Below, piece by piece: positions 54,846-63,424 of a stretch of DNA of 64,000 bases. Numbering within the stretch: position 1 is the stretch's first letter; each line of letters begins with the position of its first letter. The stretch lies in the NCBI GenBank assembly GCA_020348445.1, contig CP070751.1:3905765-3969764 (forward strand), given 5' to 3'. This stretch comes from Thermoplasmata archaeon. GTDB lineage: Archaea > Thermoplasmatota > Thermoplasmata > GCA-020350865. A program made the translations under genes and the position numbers. The notes beneath the pieces were generated by a model. The model was given only the letters and a program-made list of their open reading frames with translations. It did no database searches and was not told the DNA's origin.

Positions 54846-57689
54846 ATGAAATCCAAGCTCGTCAGTATAGCGCTGTGTGCATTGATATTTGTTGCCATTT
54901 TTATAGTGGAAGTGCCAAAGGATGTGAGTGCACAGATAACTGAGGAATGGGTGGCGAGGTACAATAGTCCAGGAAACGGCTTTGAACATTCATCTGACAT
55001 AGTCGTAGATTCGTTTGGAAATGTTTATGTAACAGGATCCAGTGAATACAACACATCAGATAACGACTATGTTACAGTAAAATATGATGCAAATGGTATT
55101 GAACAATGGGTAGCTAGATACAATGGACCCGGTAATTCCTACGATAGTGCTACGAAAATCAGAGTTGATTCTTTAGGAAACATCTATGTAACGGGATATA
55201 GCGAGGGAAATAGGACAGACTGGGACTACGGTACTATAAAGTATGACTCCTCAGGTAACGAACTCTGGGTTGCGAGATACAACGGCCCAGGAAATGGTGA
55301 AGATGGTGCAAGTGACATGGTTTTAGATTCATCCGGAAATATTTATGTGACTGGACTTAGCGAAGGAGTAGGAACAGATAATGATTTTGCGACGATCGCC
55401 TACGATTCATTAGGCAACGAGCTTTGGGTGGCAAGATATAATAGCCCGCAAAATGACTCAGATGTTTCTGGTCACATTGATATAGACGAGTTTGGAAATA
55501 TATATGTGACTGGATTCAGTATGGGTAACGCAACTTTTTGGGACTATTTAACGATCAAGTACGATACAAATGGTAATCAACTCTGGGTTGCGAGATATAA
55601 TGGCACTGCAAACCACGAGGATAGGGCTTATGATATTGTGGTGGATTCTTCAGGAAATATCTATGTAACAGGGGCTAGCGAGGGTAACGGGACAGGTTTT
55701 GATTATACAACGATAAAGTACGATACAAATGGTAATGAATTGTGGGTTGCGAGATATAATGGGCCTGGAAATGGTGATGATGATGGACGTGCTATGACTG
55801 TAGATCCATTTGGAAACATATATGTAACTGGATATAGCGAGGGCAATGGCACGAATTATGATTATACAACTATAAAGTACGATTCAAATGGAAATGAATT
55901 GTGGGTTGCGAGATATAATGGCCCAGAAAATGGACTTGATCATGCTTATGATATCGCTTTGGATCCGTTTGGACATGTCTTTATTACTGGGCTCAGTTGG
56001 GGTGGGTGGTTACATGAGAATGGGACATTATACGATTATGCGACAATAGCCTATGATTCATATGGCAATGAGATCTGGGTGGCAAGATACAATGGTCCTG
56101 GGGAGAGCGATTGGGCCTATGATTTAACAACAGACTCATCAGGATATGTTTATGTGACGGGTTCAAGCCTGGGTAACGGAACATGGTATGATTATGCGAC
56201 GATAAAGTACTCCTGTCATTTTCCAAACCAACCACCAATCGCAGATGCGGGCCCTGACCAGACTGTGAACGAGGGGGATATTGTAGAGTTCAACGGGTCA
56301 GCCTCATATGATCCTGATGGCACAATAGAAACCTACGAATGGGATTTTGATGCAAGCGATGGACTTTGGTGGGAAACTGGGGCACCACCAGACGCATTTG
56401 GTCCTGATCCAAAATATACCTATGATGAATATGGCGTTTTCATCGCGACTTTAATAGTAAAAGACAATAACGGATCAATGGATATAGACACATGTAAAAT
56501 AACAGTTCTAGTGCAATCTCCACCGCCACCTAAACTTTACATAAATATAAGCCAAGATGGAGAGGATGCGATCCTCTATTGGGACCCCCCGGCAAATCCA
56601 GGTATCGACCATTATTTGATATATCGCTCGACATCTCAGATAGATTTCGATCTTGATAATATATGGGTGAACACCTCGGTAAATAATGAAATTGACGAGG
56701 CAGGCCCTATACCCCTCAGATCTATGTGGAATGATACAAACGCTACATTTCCAGGTAACGAGACCAACTACGAAGAACAGTATTACTACATAATAAGAGC
56801 AGTAAATACTCTCGGTTATACGAGCAGAACCAGCAGAACAGTCGGTAAATGGACAAAGACATTCCCAAAGGGGGTATCAACCTTCTCCTTGCCATTGGAA
56901 TCCCTGCAGCCAATCACCGCAGACTACTTACGTAATGACATGAAAGCCAGATACATTAAATGGATGGACCCTGTAAATCATATTTGGATGAAACACGGAG
57001 ATGGTGGTGATAACGATACACAGATGGAAGTGGGGAAGGGCTATGAGGTGTCATTCGACACGTCTACAAACTACACATTCGCTGGTATGCCGGGTGCGAT
57101 GATAAGGTACGACGACGACACCGGATTTTTGGGATTTAATCCTGATTCTGAGGCTAAAAACCTCACGGCTACAGTTGACTCCCTAACAGGAAACGTGATC
57201 CTCAATTGGACACAACCTTCGAGTAAAGGTGTTAATAATCAATATTACGTTCTACGATCCTCCGAAAGAGATGGCTTCTGGAAGGGGAATTATGTTCAAC
57301 TCGCGACTTTGAATTTCGATAAACTCTCATATACAGATATCGGCAATGCCACAGCAGGGACACAATACTACTATATGATCGTGCCTGCAAACGAGACTGG
57401 TGTGGAAGGAGCAAGCACATACAGTGTAGGTGTTTGGACGGCGGTTTGTCTAGGACAATATGACACTATTGGAATTCCTTTGAAAATTGCCAGTAACGAG
57501 ACTGTGGATTGGTACTGCAACAATATTCCCAACATGGTGGGAATTAACTACTTCATTTACAGCCAACAACGATGGGGCTGGCATTCCACAAGAATGCCAG
57601 AAGGAGCCTATGATCCTCAAATCGTTATGACTGAGGGTTACCAAATATCCACCTCGAATGCCACGAAATTCACTTTTATTGGGATGTAG
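54846..57689 (+). CDS. Secreted SBBP-propeller, PKD and shared C-module protein
   Basis: A 947-residue secreted protein with a signal peptide (about residues 1-28). Eight SBBP-type repeats of about 52 residues, each with a WVARYN(G/S)P core and a YVTG(Y/A/S)SEGN-like strand, probably form a beta-propeller up to about residue 455. A PKD domain (about 465-560) starts QPPIADAGPDQTVNEG and ends in VKDNNGSMDIDTCKITVL. Residues about 560-947 form a module with fibronectin-like segments and an unrecognised end, also found in the beta-helix protein at 58069. The propeller repeats are similar at DNA level, so copy number may vary. There is no membrane anchor. Confidence 0.75.
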   Translation: MKSKLVSIALCALIFVAIFIVEVPKDVSAQITEEWVARYNSPGNGFEHSSDIVVDSFGNVYVTGSSEYNTSDNDYVTVKYDANGIEQWVARYNGPGNSYDSATKIRVDSLGNIYVTGYSEGNRTDWDYGTIKYDSSGNELWVARYNGPGNGEDGASDMVLDSSGNIYVTGLSEGVGTDNDFATIAYDSLGNELWVARYNSPQNDSDVSGHIDIDEFGNIYVTGFSMGNATFWDYLTIKYDTNGNQLWVARYNGTANHEDRAYDIVVDSSGNIYVTGASEGNGTGFDYTTIKYDTNGNELWVARYNGPGNGDDDGRAMTVDPFGNIYVTGYSEGNGTNYDYTTIKYDSNGNELWVARYNGPENGLDHAYDIALDPFGHVFITGLSWGGWLHENGTLYDYATIAYDSYGNEIWVARYNGPGESDWAYDLTTDSSGYVYVTGSSLGNGTWYDYATIKYSCHFPNQPPIADAGPDQTVNEGDIVEFNGSASYDPDGTIETYEWDFDASDGLWWETGAPPDAFGPDPKYTYDEYGVFIATLIVKDNNGSMDIDTCKITVLVQSPPPPKLYINISQDGEDAILYWDPPANPGIDHYLIYRSTSQIDFDLDNIWVNTSVNNEIDEAGPIPLRSMWNDTNATFPGNETNYEEQYYYIIRAVNTLGYTSRTSRTVGKWTKTFPKGVSTFSLPLESLQPITADYLRNDMKARYIKWMDPVNHIWMKHGDGGDNDTQMEVGKGYEVSFDTSTNYTFAGMPGAMIRYDDDTGFLGFNPDSEAKNLTATVDSLTGNVILNWTQPSSKGVNNQYYVLRSSERDGFWKGNYVQLATLNFDKLSYTDIGNATAGTQYYYMIVPANETGVEGASTYSVGVWTAVCLGQYDTIGIPLKIASNETVDWYCNNIPNMVGINYFIYSQQRWGWHSTRMPEGAYDPQIVMTEGYQISTSNATKFTFIGM

Positions 57690-57753
57690 TACCAAAATAT
57701 CAATACAAAATTTCTGTGCCCCTTAGGATTTAAAAAGAGGCAGGTATTAAATT

Positions 57754-57775
57754 GACAATCGCTCTACCGATTGTC
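57754..57775. repeat. 22-bp dyad, copy 1
   Basis: GACAATCG-CTCTAC-CGATTGTC, with perfect 8-bp arms, 65 nt after the SBBP-protein stop. Copies 2, 3 and 4 are at 61750, 62836 and 63009. Confidence 0.85.
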
Positions 57776-58062
57776 GAAAATGTATAATCTGTATCGCGGT
57801 TTTATGGGATTTTACCCAAAGATTCATTAAACTCTCACGGGCAATATCCGGTGAAAAAATCCTGGTTCCTCGACATCATGAATGAATTCCATATTTCCAT
57901 GAATATCCTGGTTGCACACAAGATATCGTAGAACTCATATAAAATATGCAAAATGTTTTCCAAAGTCTTTTTATATTTTTTTTATCAATTTGAAGTGCAG
58001 ATTAAGAATATTCAAAATTAACACTATGGAGGATTAGCACGAATAATAGATTAACCTCAATC
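57754..58062 (+). repeat. Long upstream repeat, copy 1
   Basis: About 300 bp recurs at 63009-63308, including the dyad, a CCCAAAGATTCATTAAACTCTC block, GGTTCCTCGA, a CATATAAAATATGCAAAA block, a TATA-like tract and a GGAGG site. Length differences are small. Copy 1 leads into the NosD-like gene; copy 2 leads into a decayed reading frame. Confidence 0.8.
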
Positions 58063-58068
58063 GGGGTC

Positions 58069-61000
58069 GTGGTTATCATATTGGCGGGAGGATTTTCTTG
58101 TCTCATAACATTTGAGCCGGATGTTGTGAGTGCTGCTATTATTTATGTTGGTTCGGGTTTCGGAAATGACACAACCTCTATACAAGAGGCCATAGATAAT
58201 TATGCAAGTGATGGAGATACTGTATTTGTCTATTGCGGAACTTATTATGAAAATGTAGTGATTAACAAGACTATAGATTTAATTGGCGAAAATAAGGATA
58301 CGACGATAATCGACGCTTCTGGAAACAGTGATGCGATATTCGGAAGTGCTAATTATATTAACATCACGGGGTTCAGTATAAGAAATAGTGGACAGAATCC
58401 GAGCGATGCAGGGATAAAACTATATTTTGCCCAGTGCTGCTCCATTGCCAACAATAATGTTTTAAACAACTTTATCGGAATGAATCTCTATTACTCTGAC
58501 AACACCACCATTGTCAACAATAATGCTTCTAACAACTGGATTGGCATCTCATTAGATCATTCTAATAGCAGTACAATCGCCAACAACAAAGCCCTATCAA
58601 ACATCTATTTTGGCATCCGCTTATATCGTTCAAATAATAACACATTTTTTAACAACGTCGCCTCCCACAATTTTGAGATGGGTACGTTCCTTTTTGAGTC
58701 GAATAACAATTCTATTACCTACAATAATGCCTCTAATTCAAGATACGGCTTCTTTATTAGTACCTCCAACAACAACTTCATTGCTAACAATAATGCCTCC
58801 TTGAACCATTTAGATGGTATACGTCTTACTAAATCTAACTGGAATACAATCACCAACAATACGGTATCGAACAACAATTACGGCATACTACTTGACTCCT
58901 CAATGGGGACAATCATCACCAACAATGTGATGTGTAAGAATGGTATCTTCATTAGCGGTGGACTTGTGCATTGGAATACTCATACCATCGATACTTCCAA
59001 TACCGTCAACGGTAAACCACTCTATTATTGGAAGAATGTCATTGGCGGAAATATTCCTCCAAATGCAGGACAGGTGGTTTTAGCTAATTCAACCGGTGTG
59101 GTAATAGAGAATCAGAATGTTAGCCATAGTTCAGTTGGAATTTTACTTGGTTTCTCATCAAACAATGTTATCATCAATAACAATGCCTCTAGAAATTGGT
59201 GCATGATTGAATTGTTTTCTTCCGACAAAAACGTCATTTCCAATAATGATGTCTCGAACAACTGGATTGGCATTAGCCTCCATTCCTCTAAGGGCAATTC
59301 CATTACAAACAACGATGTGTGCTCGAATGATAGGCGTGGAATCTACTTATCCTCCTCCTCCGACAACATCATCGCCAACAACAATGTATCTTCGAATTTA
59401 AGGTACGGTATCTACATAGATACTTCCACGAACAACACAGTTTCGGAGAACAACGCATTGCAAAGTTGGTACGCTATTTATTTACTTACGTCCAATGACA
59501 ACAAAATTACCAACAATAATGTTAATTCGAATGTCGAGGCCGGTATACGTATTGACTTTTCATCAAATAACAATATTACAAACAATAATATTTCAAATAA
59601 TGTTGGTGACGGCATATTTCTTGGTTGCTCGTCTAACAACACCATCGCTGGAAACAGTATTTATTCGAACACTGATAATGGGGTCCATCTTTATTACTAT
59701 TCTTTAAAAAATGAAATCGTAGACTGTAATATTTTTGACAACAATCGTGCTACTTATATACGGGACTTTTCAAATGATAACAGCATCATAAATTCAACGA
59801 TAGTGGATAATAGTTATTGCGGTATTGAGATATACAATGGTGCACACAATAACTATATCAAAAATGGCTATATTACATCGAATAATATAGCCGGGATCAT
59901 CATCCAGGAAGCTTCTGATAATAAGATCCTAGATAGCTATATATTTTCCCATACGGAATTTGGTATCCATTTAACTTTATCTTCAAATAATACCATTACT
60001 AACTGCAATATTTTTTTGAATGACGACGGTATATTTCTTAACTCGTCATTTGGTAATAATATCATATACAACTATGTTTCATTGAATGACAGGTACGGCA
60101 TAGGTCTCTCCTCTGGATCCAACAAAAATAAAATCACTAACAACTCCTTATTAAACAACGGTTTTTTTGGCTTCTATATTATGTTAGGTTCTTTGAACAA
60201 TCGTATCTACCATAACAACATCATAGATAATACAAATCAAGCTTATGATGATACAAACAATGGGAATCAATGGGATAATGATTATCCTTCAGGCGGCAAT
60301 TATTGGTCTGATTTCGATGAACCAAGTGAGGGGGCTTATGACGATTATCAAGGACTAGATCAAAATGTAATTGGAAGAGATGGCATAGTTGACAATGGTT
60401 CGGATGCGGGTGGTGGTAAAAATCCTTATGTTATTGATGCTAATTCTAGGGATAACTATCCATTTATAGATTACATTGGAGAACAAGTTTTGCGTCCTCT
60501 ACAACCAACTCTATATATAAACATAAGTTCAGATGAACGGGATGTTGTACTTTTTTGGGATCCACCCACAAGCCCGGATATTGAGTATTATTTGATATAC
60601 CGTTCAGTATCCCAGACGGCCTTTAATTTTAGCACCATATGGGTAAATACCTCAAGCAATATGGAACCCGGTGAATCTGTTCCTATACCTCTTAGAACAA
60701 TGTGGAACGACACCAATGCTGCATTTCCAGGAAATGAAACCAATTATAAAGAGCAGTATTACTATATTATAAGGGCTGTAAATGATGTCGGGGAGGTGAG
60801 CAGGACAAGCAGAACAGTTGGGAAATGGACAAAGGAATTCCCCAAAGGAATATCAACTTTTTCTTTGCCTTTAGAACCAATCGATATTTTATATACAGAT
60901 AATCTAACTTCCAGTATGAAAGCTGATTATATCAAATATATTAACATCACCACAAATAAATGGATGACACACAATTTCGGAGATAGCAATACAAACAATA

Positions 61001-61686
61001 CACAAATGAGATTGGGCGAAGGTTATGAGGTTAAATTTAGCAGTAAGATAAATTACACCTTCACAGGTATGCCTGGAGCGATGATAAGTTATGATAACGA
61101 TACAGGATTTCTTGGATTTGACCACAATACTGAGGCGAAAAGTCTTGAGGTCACCGTTGATATTAACGGGAACGTAAACCTTACCTGGCAGGGACCACTG
61201 AGTGTAGGCCAAGGGGATAAGTATGAAATCTATTTTTCAAATAAGAGAGATGGTTTTTTTGGGACGTTTGGTATCGATTATTTCCCTGCCTGCCCAATTG
61301 TCAACTTTGGAATCAATACAGCCATTCATAGTGGCACATTAACTAATGACTTGGGGACACGATTGTACTATATGGTAGTTCCTTTCAATGCAAGCGGTGT
61401 GAGAGGATCAAGCACATACAGCATCGCGGTTTGGACTGAGGAATACCTCCAAGGTTACGATACATTTGGTATACCACTAAAACTGAGCAGTAATCAGACA
61501 ATGGATTGGTACTGCGAGAAAATACCACATTCTGTGGGAATGAACTATTATAATATTGATGTCCAGCGATGGTATTGGCACTCTACGAGAATGCCTGCAG
61601 GTGCTTACGATCCCATGTTGGAGATGACAGAGGGTTATCAAATCTCCACCTCTGGACCGACGAAATTCATTTTCATAGGCATTTAG
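58069..61686 (+). CDS. Secreted NosD-like beta-helix protein with shared C-module
   Basis: A protein of at least 1205 residues. Its body (about residues 25-760) is a right-handed beta-helix of NosD/PbH1 type with repeats such as NNxxSNNxxGIxLxxSSNNTIxNN. The end (about 809-1205) is the same module as in the SBBP protein at 54846, including a fibronectin-like part. The hydrophobic N-terminus (VVIILAGGFSCLI) is a signal peptide without a charged start if the GTG at 58069 is used; in-frame upstream codons continue TNNRLTSIGV, and the GGAGGAT lies 4 nt before an ACG (58039). The true start is therefore unsure and may be non-canonical. Role is likely surface adhesion or carbohydrate binding. Confidence 0.7.
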   Translation: MVIILAGGFSCLITFEPDVVSAAIIYVGSGFGNDTTSIQEAIDNYASDGDTVFVYCGTYYENVVINKTIDLIGENKDTTIIDASGNSDAIFGSANYINITGFSIRNSGQNPSDAGIKLYFAQCCSIANNNVLNNFIGMNLYYSDNTTIVNNNASNNWIGISLDHSNSSTIANNKALSNIYFGIRLYRSNNNTFFNNVASHNFEMGTFLFESNNNSITYNNASNSRYGFFISTSNNNFIANNNASLNHLDGIRLTKSNWNTITNNTVSNNNYGILLDSSMGTIITNNVMCKNGIFISGGLVHWNTHTIDTSNTVNGKPLYYWKNVIGGNIPPNAGQVVLANSTGVVIENQNVSHSSVGILLGFSSNNVIINNNASRNWCMIELFSSDKNVISNNDVSNNWIGISLHSSKGNSITNNDVCSNDRRGIYLSSSSDNIIANNNVSSNLRYGIYIDTSTNNTVSENNALQSWYAIYLLTSNDNKITNNNVNSNVEAGIRIDFSSNNNITNNNISNNVGDGIFLGCSSNNTIAGNSIYSNTDNGVHLYYYSLKNEIVDCNIFDNNRATYIRDFSNDNSIINSTIVDNSYCGIEIYNGAHNNYIKNGYITSNNIAGIIIQEASDNKILDSYIFSHTEFGIHLTLSSNNTITNCNIFLNDDGIFLNSSFGNNIIYNYVSLNDRYGIGLSSGSNKNKITNNSLLNNGFFGFYIMLGSLNNRIYHNNIIDNTNQAYDDTNNGNQWDNDYPSGGNYWSDFDEPSEGAYDDYQGLDQNVIGRDGIVDNGSDAGGGKNPYVIDANSRDNYPFIDYIGEQVLRPLQPTLYINISSDERDVVLFWDPPTSPDIEYYLIYRSVSQTAFNFSTIWVNTSSNMEPGESVPIPLRTMWNDTNAAFPGNETNYKEQYYYIIRAVNDVGEVSRTSRTVGKWTKEFPKGISTFSLPLEPIDILYTDNLTSSMKADYIKYINITTNKWMTHNFGDSNTNNTQMRLGEGYEVKFSSKINYTFTGMPGAMISYDNDTGFLGFDHNTEAKSLEVTVDINGNVNLTWQGPLSVGQGDKYEIYFSNKRDGFFGTFGIDYFPACPIVNFGINTAIHSGTLTNDLGTRLYYMVVPFNASGVRGSSTYSIAVWTEEYLQGYDTFGIPLKLSSNQTMDWYCEKIPHSVGMNYYNIDVQRWYWHSTRMPAGAYDPMLEMTEGYQISTSGPTKFIFIGI

Positions 61687-61878
61687 AATCTCATCTCAAA
61701 ACAAAATTTCTTTCTACTAATTAATATTAATAAGGATTAATATTGTATAGACAGTTGTTACTCCGATTGTCCACACTTGATAGTCACTTAGAAATGGCAT
61801 GTGGATAATAACCCAACGCCATTTCATAGGCCTGCGTCCGTTTGATAGTAAAAGAGGGGATTATCAATAATGGTTTTA
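61687..61878. other. Intergenic region with dyad copy 2
   Basis: This short gap between convergent genes contains dyad copy 2 (61750-61771). No ORF is supported. Confidence 0.5.
61750..61771. repeat. 22-bp dyad, copy 2
   Basis: GACAGTTG-TTACTC-CGATTGTC, a degenerate left arm with the right arm intact, 64 nt after the NosD-like stop; copy 1 sits 65 nt after its upstream stop. Confidence 0.6.
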
Positions 61879-62691
61879 TTATTTTTTAGGGGGATTTATT
61901 ACAGTTATCCCATCGCTATATCCCTTAAATAATGTCCCATCTGCTAATTCCCCGGTAACCTTCAGATTATATGTCCCGGGCGGTAACATATCTTCTACTT
62001 CGCTTCTATCGAATTTGACCATAAGAATATCATTTTGAATATCGCCCCACTCAGCAAAGATGACATTCCCAAGCCTAATTGAACCGATCTCGATATCGTT
62101 GACATCAAATCCCTCAGGTAATTCGATATAGCATGTGATCCATTTTCCTTTGGACTTGAGATTGAGGGTATTTGGATCGATGTCGATTGTAGCCGTCAAT
62201 CCGGGTTTGATGATTTCAAATTCTGCAGGACCGACCTTATTAACTCCATCATAATCAAACCATGCATAATATTTCCCTGGAGGGACTTGTTCTCCCGATG
62301 GTGGTATCTCTTTGCCAAGTCCATAGCCTCTATTATCATATAGTTTATATTTTTGATTCCAAATCCATGTATATGGTAATGATATCCAAGAATTTCTTGG
62401 GATGCATTGGAATAATGACTCAAAAACGTTGTTACCTGTGTCATTAGTAATTAATAATGAGGGCTCCATAGTTAAGACATAATCCTCCAAACTCCCATCA
62501 ATTGATATATTAATAGGCTCTATGAGGTAATAAATACTTTTGTTTGTAGTGATTGATAAAGATGGTTGGCTATCACTTGATATTTTACCCCCTGCGGTAG
62601 GCTGGGAACCGATTCCACTAATTATCATCATAATTATAAACATTATGGGAATCAGTCTAGTTCCCCGGCCCAATTTATTTATTTTTTTCAT
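61879..62691 (-). CDS. Small secreted protein with a conserved beta-rich domain
   Basis: A 270-residue protein with a signal peptide (about residues 1-35, RLIPIMFIIMMIISG). Two beta-rich parts follow. The second contains ATIDIDPNTLNLKSKGKWITCYIELPEG and DIEIGSIRLG, a pattern I associate with a conserved archaeal and bacterial surface-protein domain. The protein has no membrane anchor and ends in a TVINPPKK tail. The ATG at 62691 is preferred over the GTG four codons upstream; its ribosome binding site is weak. It is convergent with the beta-helix gene. Confidence 0.6.
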   Translation of the reverse strand: MKKINKLGRGTRLIPIMFIIMMIISGIGSQPTAGGKISSDSQPSLSITTNKSIYYLIEPINISIDGSLEDYVLTMEPSLLITNDTGNNVFESLFQCIPRNSWISLPYTWIWNQKYKLYDNRGYGLGKEIPPSGEQVPPGKYYAWFDYDGVNKVGPAEFEIIKPGLTATIDIDPNTLNLKSKGKWITCYIELPEGFDVNDIEIGSIRLGNVIFAEWGDIQNDILMVKFDRSEVEDMLPPGTYNLKVTGELADGTLFKGYSDGITVINPPKK

Positions 62692-62835
62692 CTTTACCCA
62701 CACTATTTTTAAGGTTGGCTTTCAATGGAACTTATGAAAATTAATATATAATATATTATTGGCATAACCGTCAAAATAAAATTTACTTTTATAAGTTGAA
62801 TAAACATAAGAGAGACATGATTTCATTTCGTTATG

Positions 62836-62857
62836 GACAATCGATTGATCGATTGTC
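62836..62857. repeat. 22-bp dyad, copy 3
   Basis: GACAATCG-ATTGAT-CGATTGTC, with perfect arms and a different loop from copies 1 and 4, about 145 nt upstream of the small secreted protein's start. Confidence 0.85.
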
Positions 62858-63008
62858 AATTACCCCAATTAAATCTAAATATTCCAAACATATTTATTTC
62901 ATTGAGGTTAAGGACAAAGATCTCAGGCTTTTATCAACAATTGCAAGAACTTGAAAAAATAATAAGAAAGAGGGTAAATTTAGCCAAATGAAAAAGGTTT
63001 TGATAGAG

Positions 63009-63030
63009 GACAGTCGCTCTACCGATTGTC
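63009..63030. repeat. 22-bp dyad, copy 4
   Basis: GACAGTCG-CTCTAC-CGATTGTC, one change from copy 1 with the same loop, at the head of long repeat copy 2. Confidence 0.85.
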
Positions 63031-63308
63031 TAAAATGTATAATCTGTATTATGGTTTTGTTGGGATTTTACCCAAAGATTCATTAAACTCTCTTGGGCAA
63101 TAACCGGTTAAAGAGTCCTGGTTCCTCGATAGCATGTGTGAATTCCATATTCCCAGAATACCCCGGTTGCACTCTATCTATCATCGAACCCATATAAAAT
63201 ATGCAAAAAGTTTTCCAAAAACACTTTATATTGTTTTTTTCACTTAGAGAATCAGATAAGGAATAATAAAAAGTAAACAGTATGGAGGGTTGGTACGAAT
63301 AATGGGCT
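63009..63308 (+). repeat. Long upstream repeat, copy 2
   Basis: The partner of 57754-58062. It ends in the same GGAGG-then-ACGAATAAT arrangement, after which the sequence keeps only codon-level similarity to the NosD-like gene's signal peptide. Confidence 0.8.
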
Positions 63309-63419
63309 CAATTCAATCATGATGGTCTACCTGATTGTAATTAAGGGATTCGTCGGGTTTATGAATTTTAGGGCAAGAAATATCAATTTGTGTATTTATC
63401 TTCCCCACTCAAAGGAGGA
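63281..63419 (+). pseudogene. Decayed 5' end of a NosD-like paralogue
   Basis: In the frame that matches 58039 onward, this reads TNNGLNSIMMVYLIVIKGFVG, similar to TNNRLTSIGVVVIILAGGFS of the beta-helix protein, then diverges and never meets a helix body. No good start codon is in frame: the ACG at the equivalent place is retained. The next gene begins with its own AAAGGAGGAA site. The simplest reading is a deletion that removed the rest of a paralogue. Confidence 0.55.
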
Positions 63420-63424
63420 ATTTA

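Larger units (their letters stand above)
57690..58068. other. Intergenic region holding repeat copy 1
   Basis: This 379-bp gap contains a dyad (57754-57775), then about 280 bp that recurs at 63009-63300 with a TATA-like CTTTTTATATTTT (about 57967-57979) and a GGAGGAT site (58028-58034). The region resembles a long conserved upstream control block. Confidence 0.6.
62692..63424. other. Intergenic region with dyads, repeat copy 2 and a decayed frame
   Basis: This 733-bp stretch holds dyads at 62836-62857 and 63009-63030, the second long repeat (63009-63308) and, after it, a reading frame homologous to the NosD-like signal peptide but running into a stop at about 63446 in the wrong frame for the next gene. 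No intact gene is supported. Confidence 0.6.

Noticed and set aside
54945..56200. CRISPR-like or satellite DNA
   Set aside because: The repeats are in frame, about 156 bp, and encode beta-propeller blades in one long gene.
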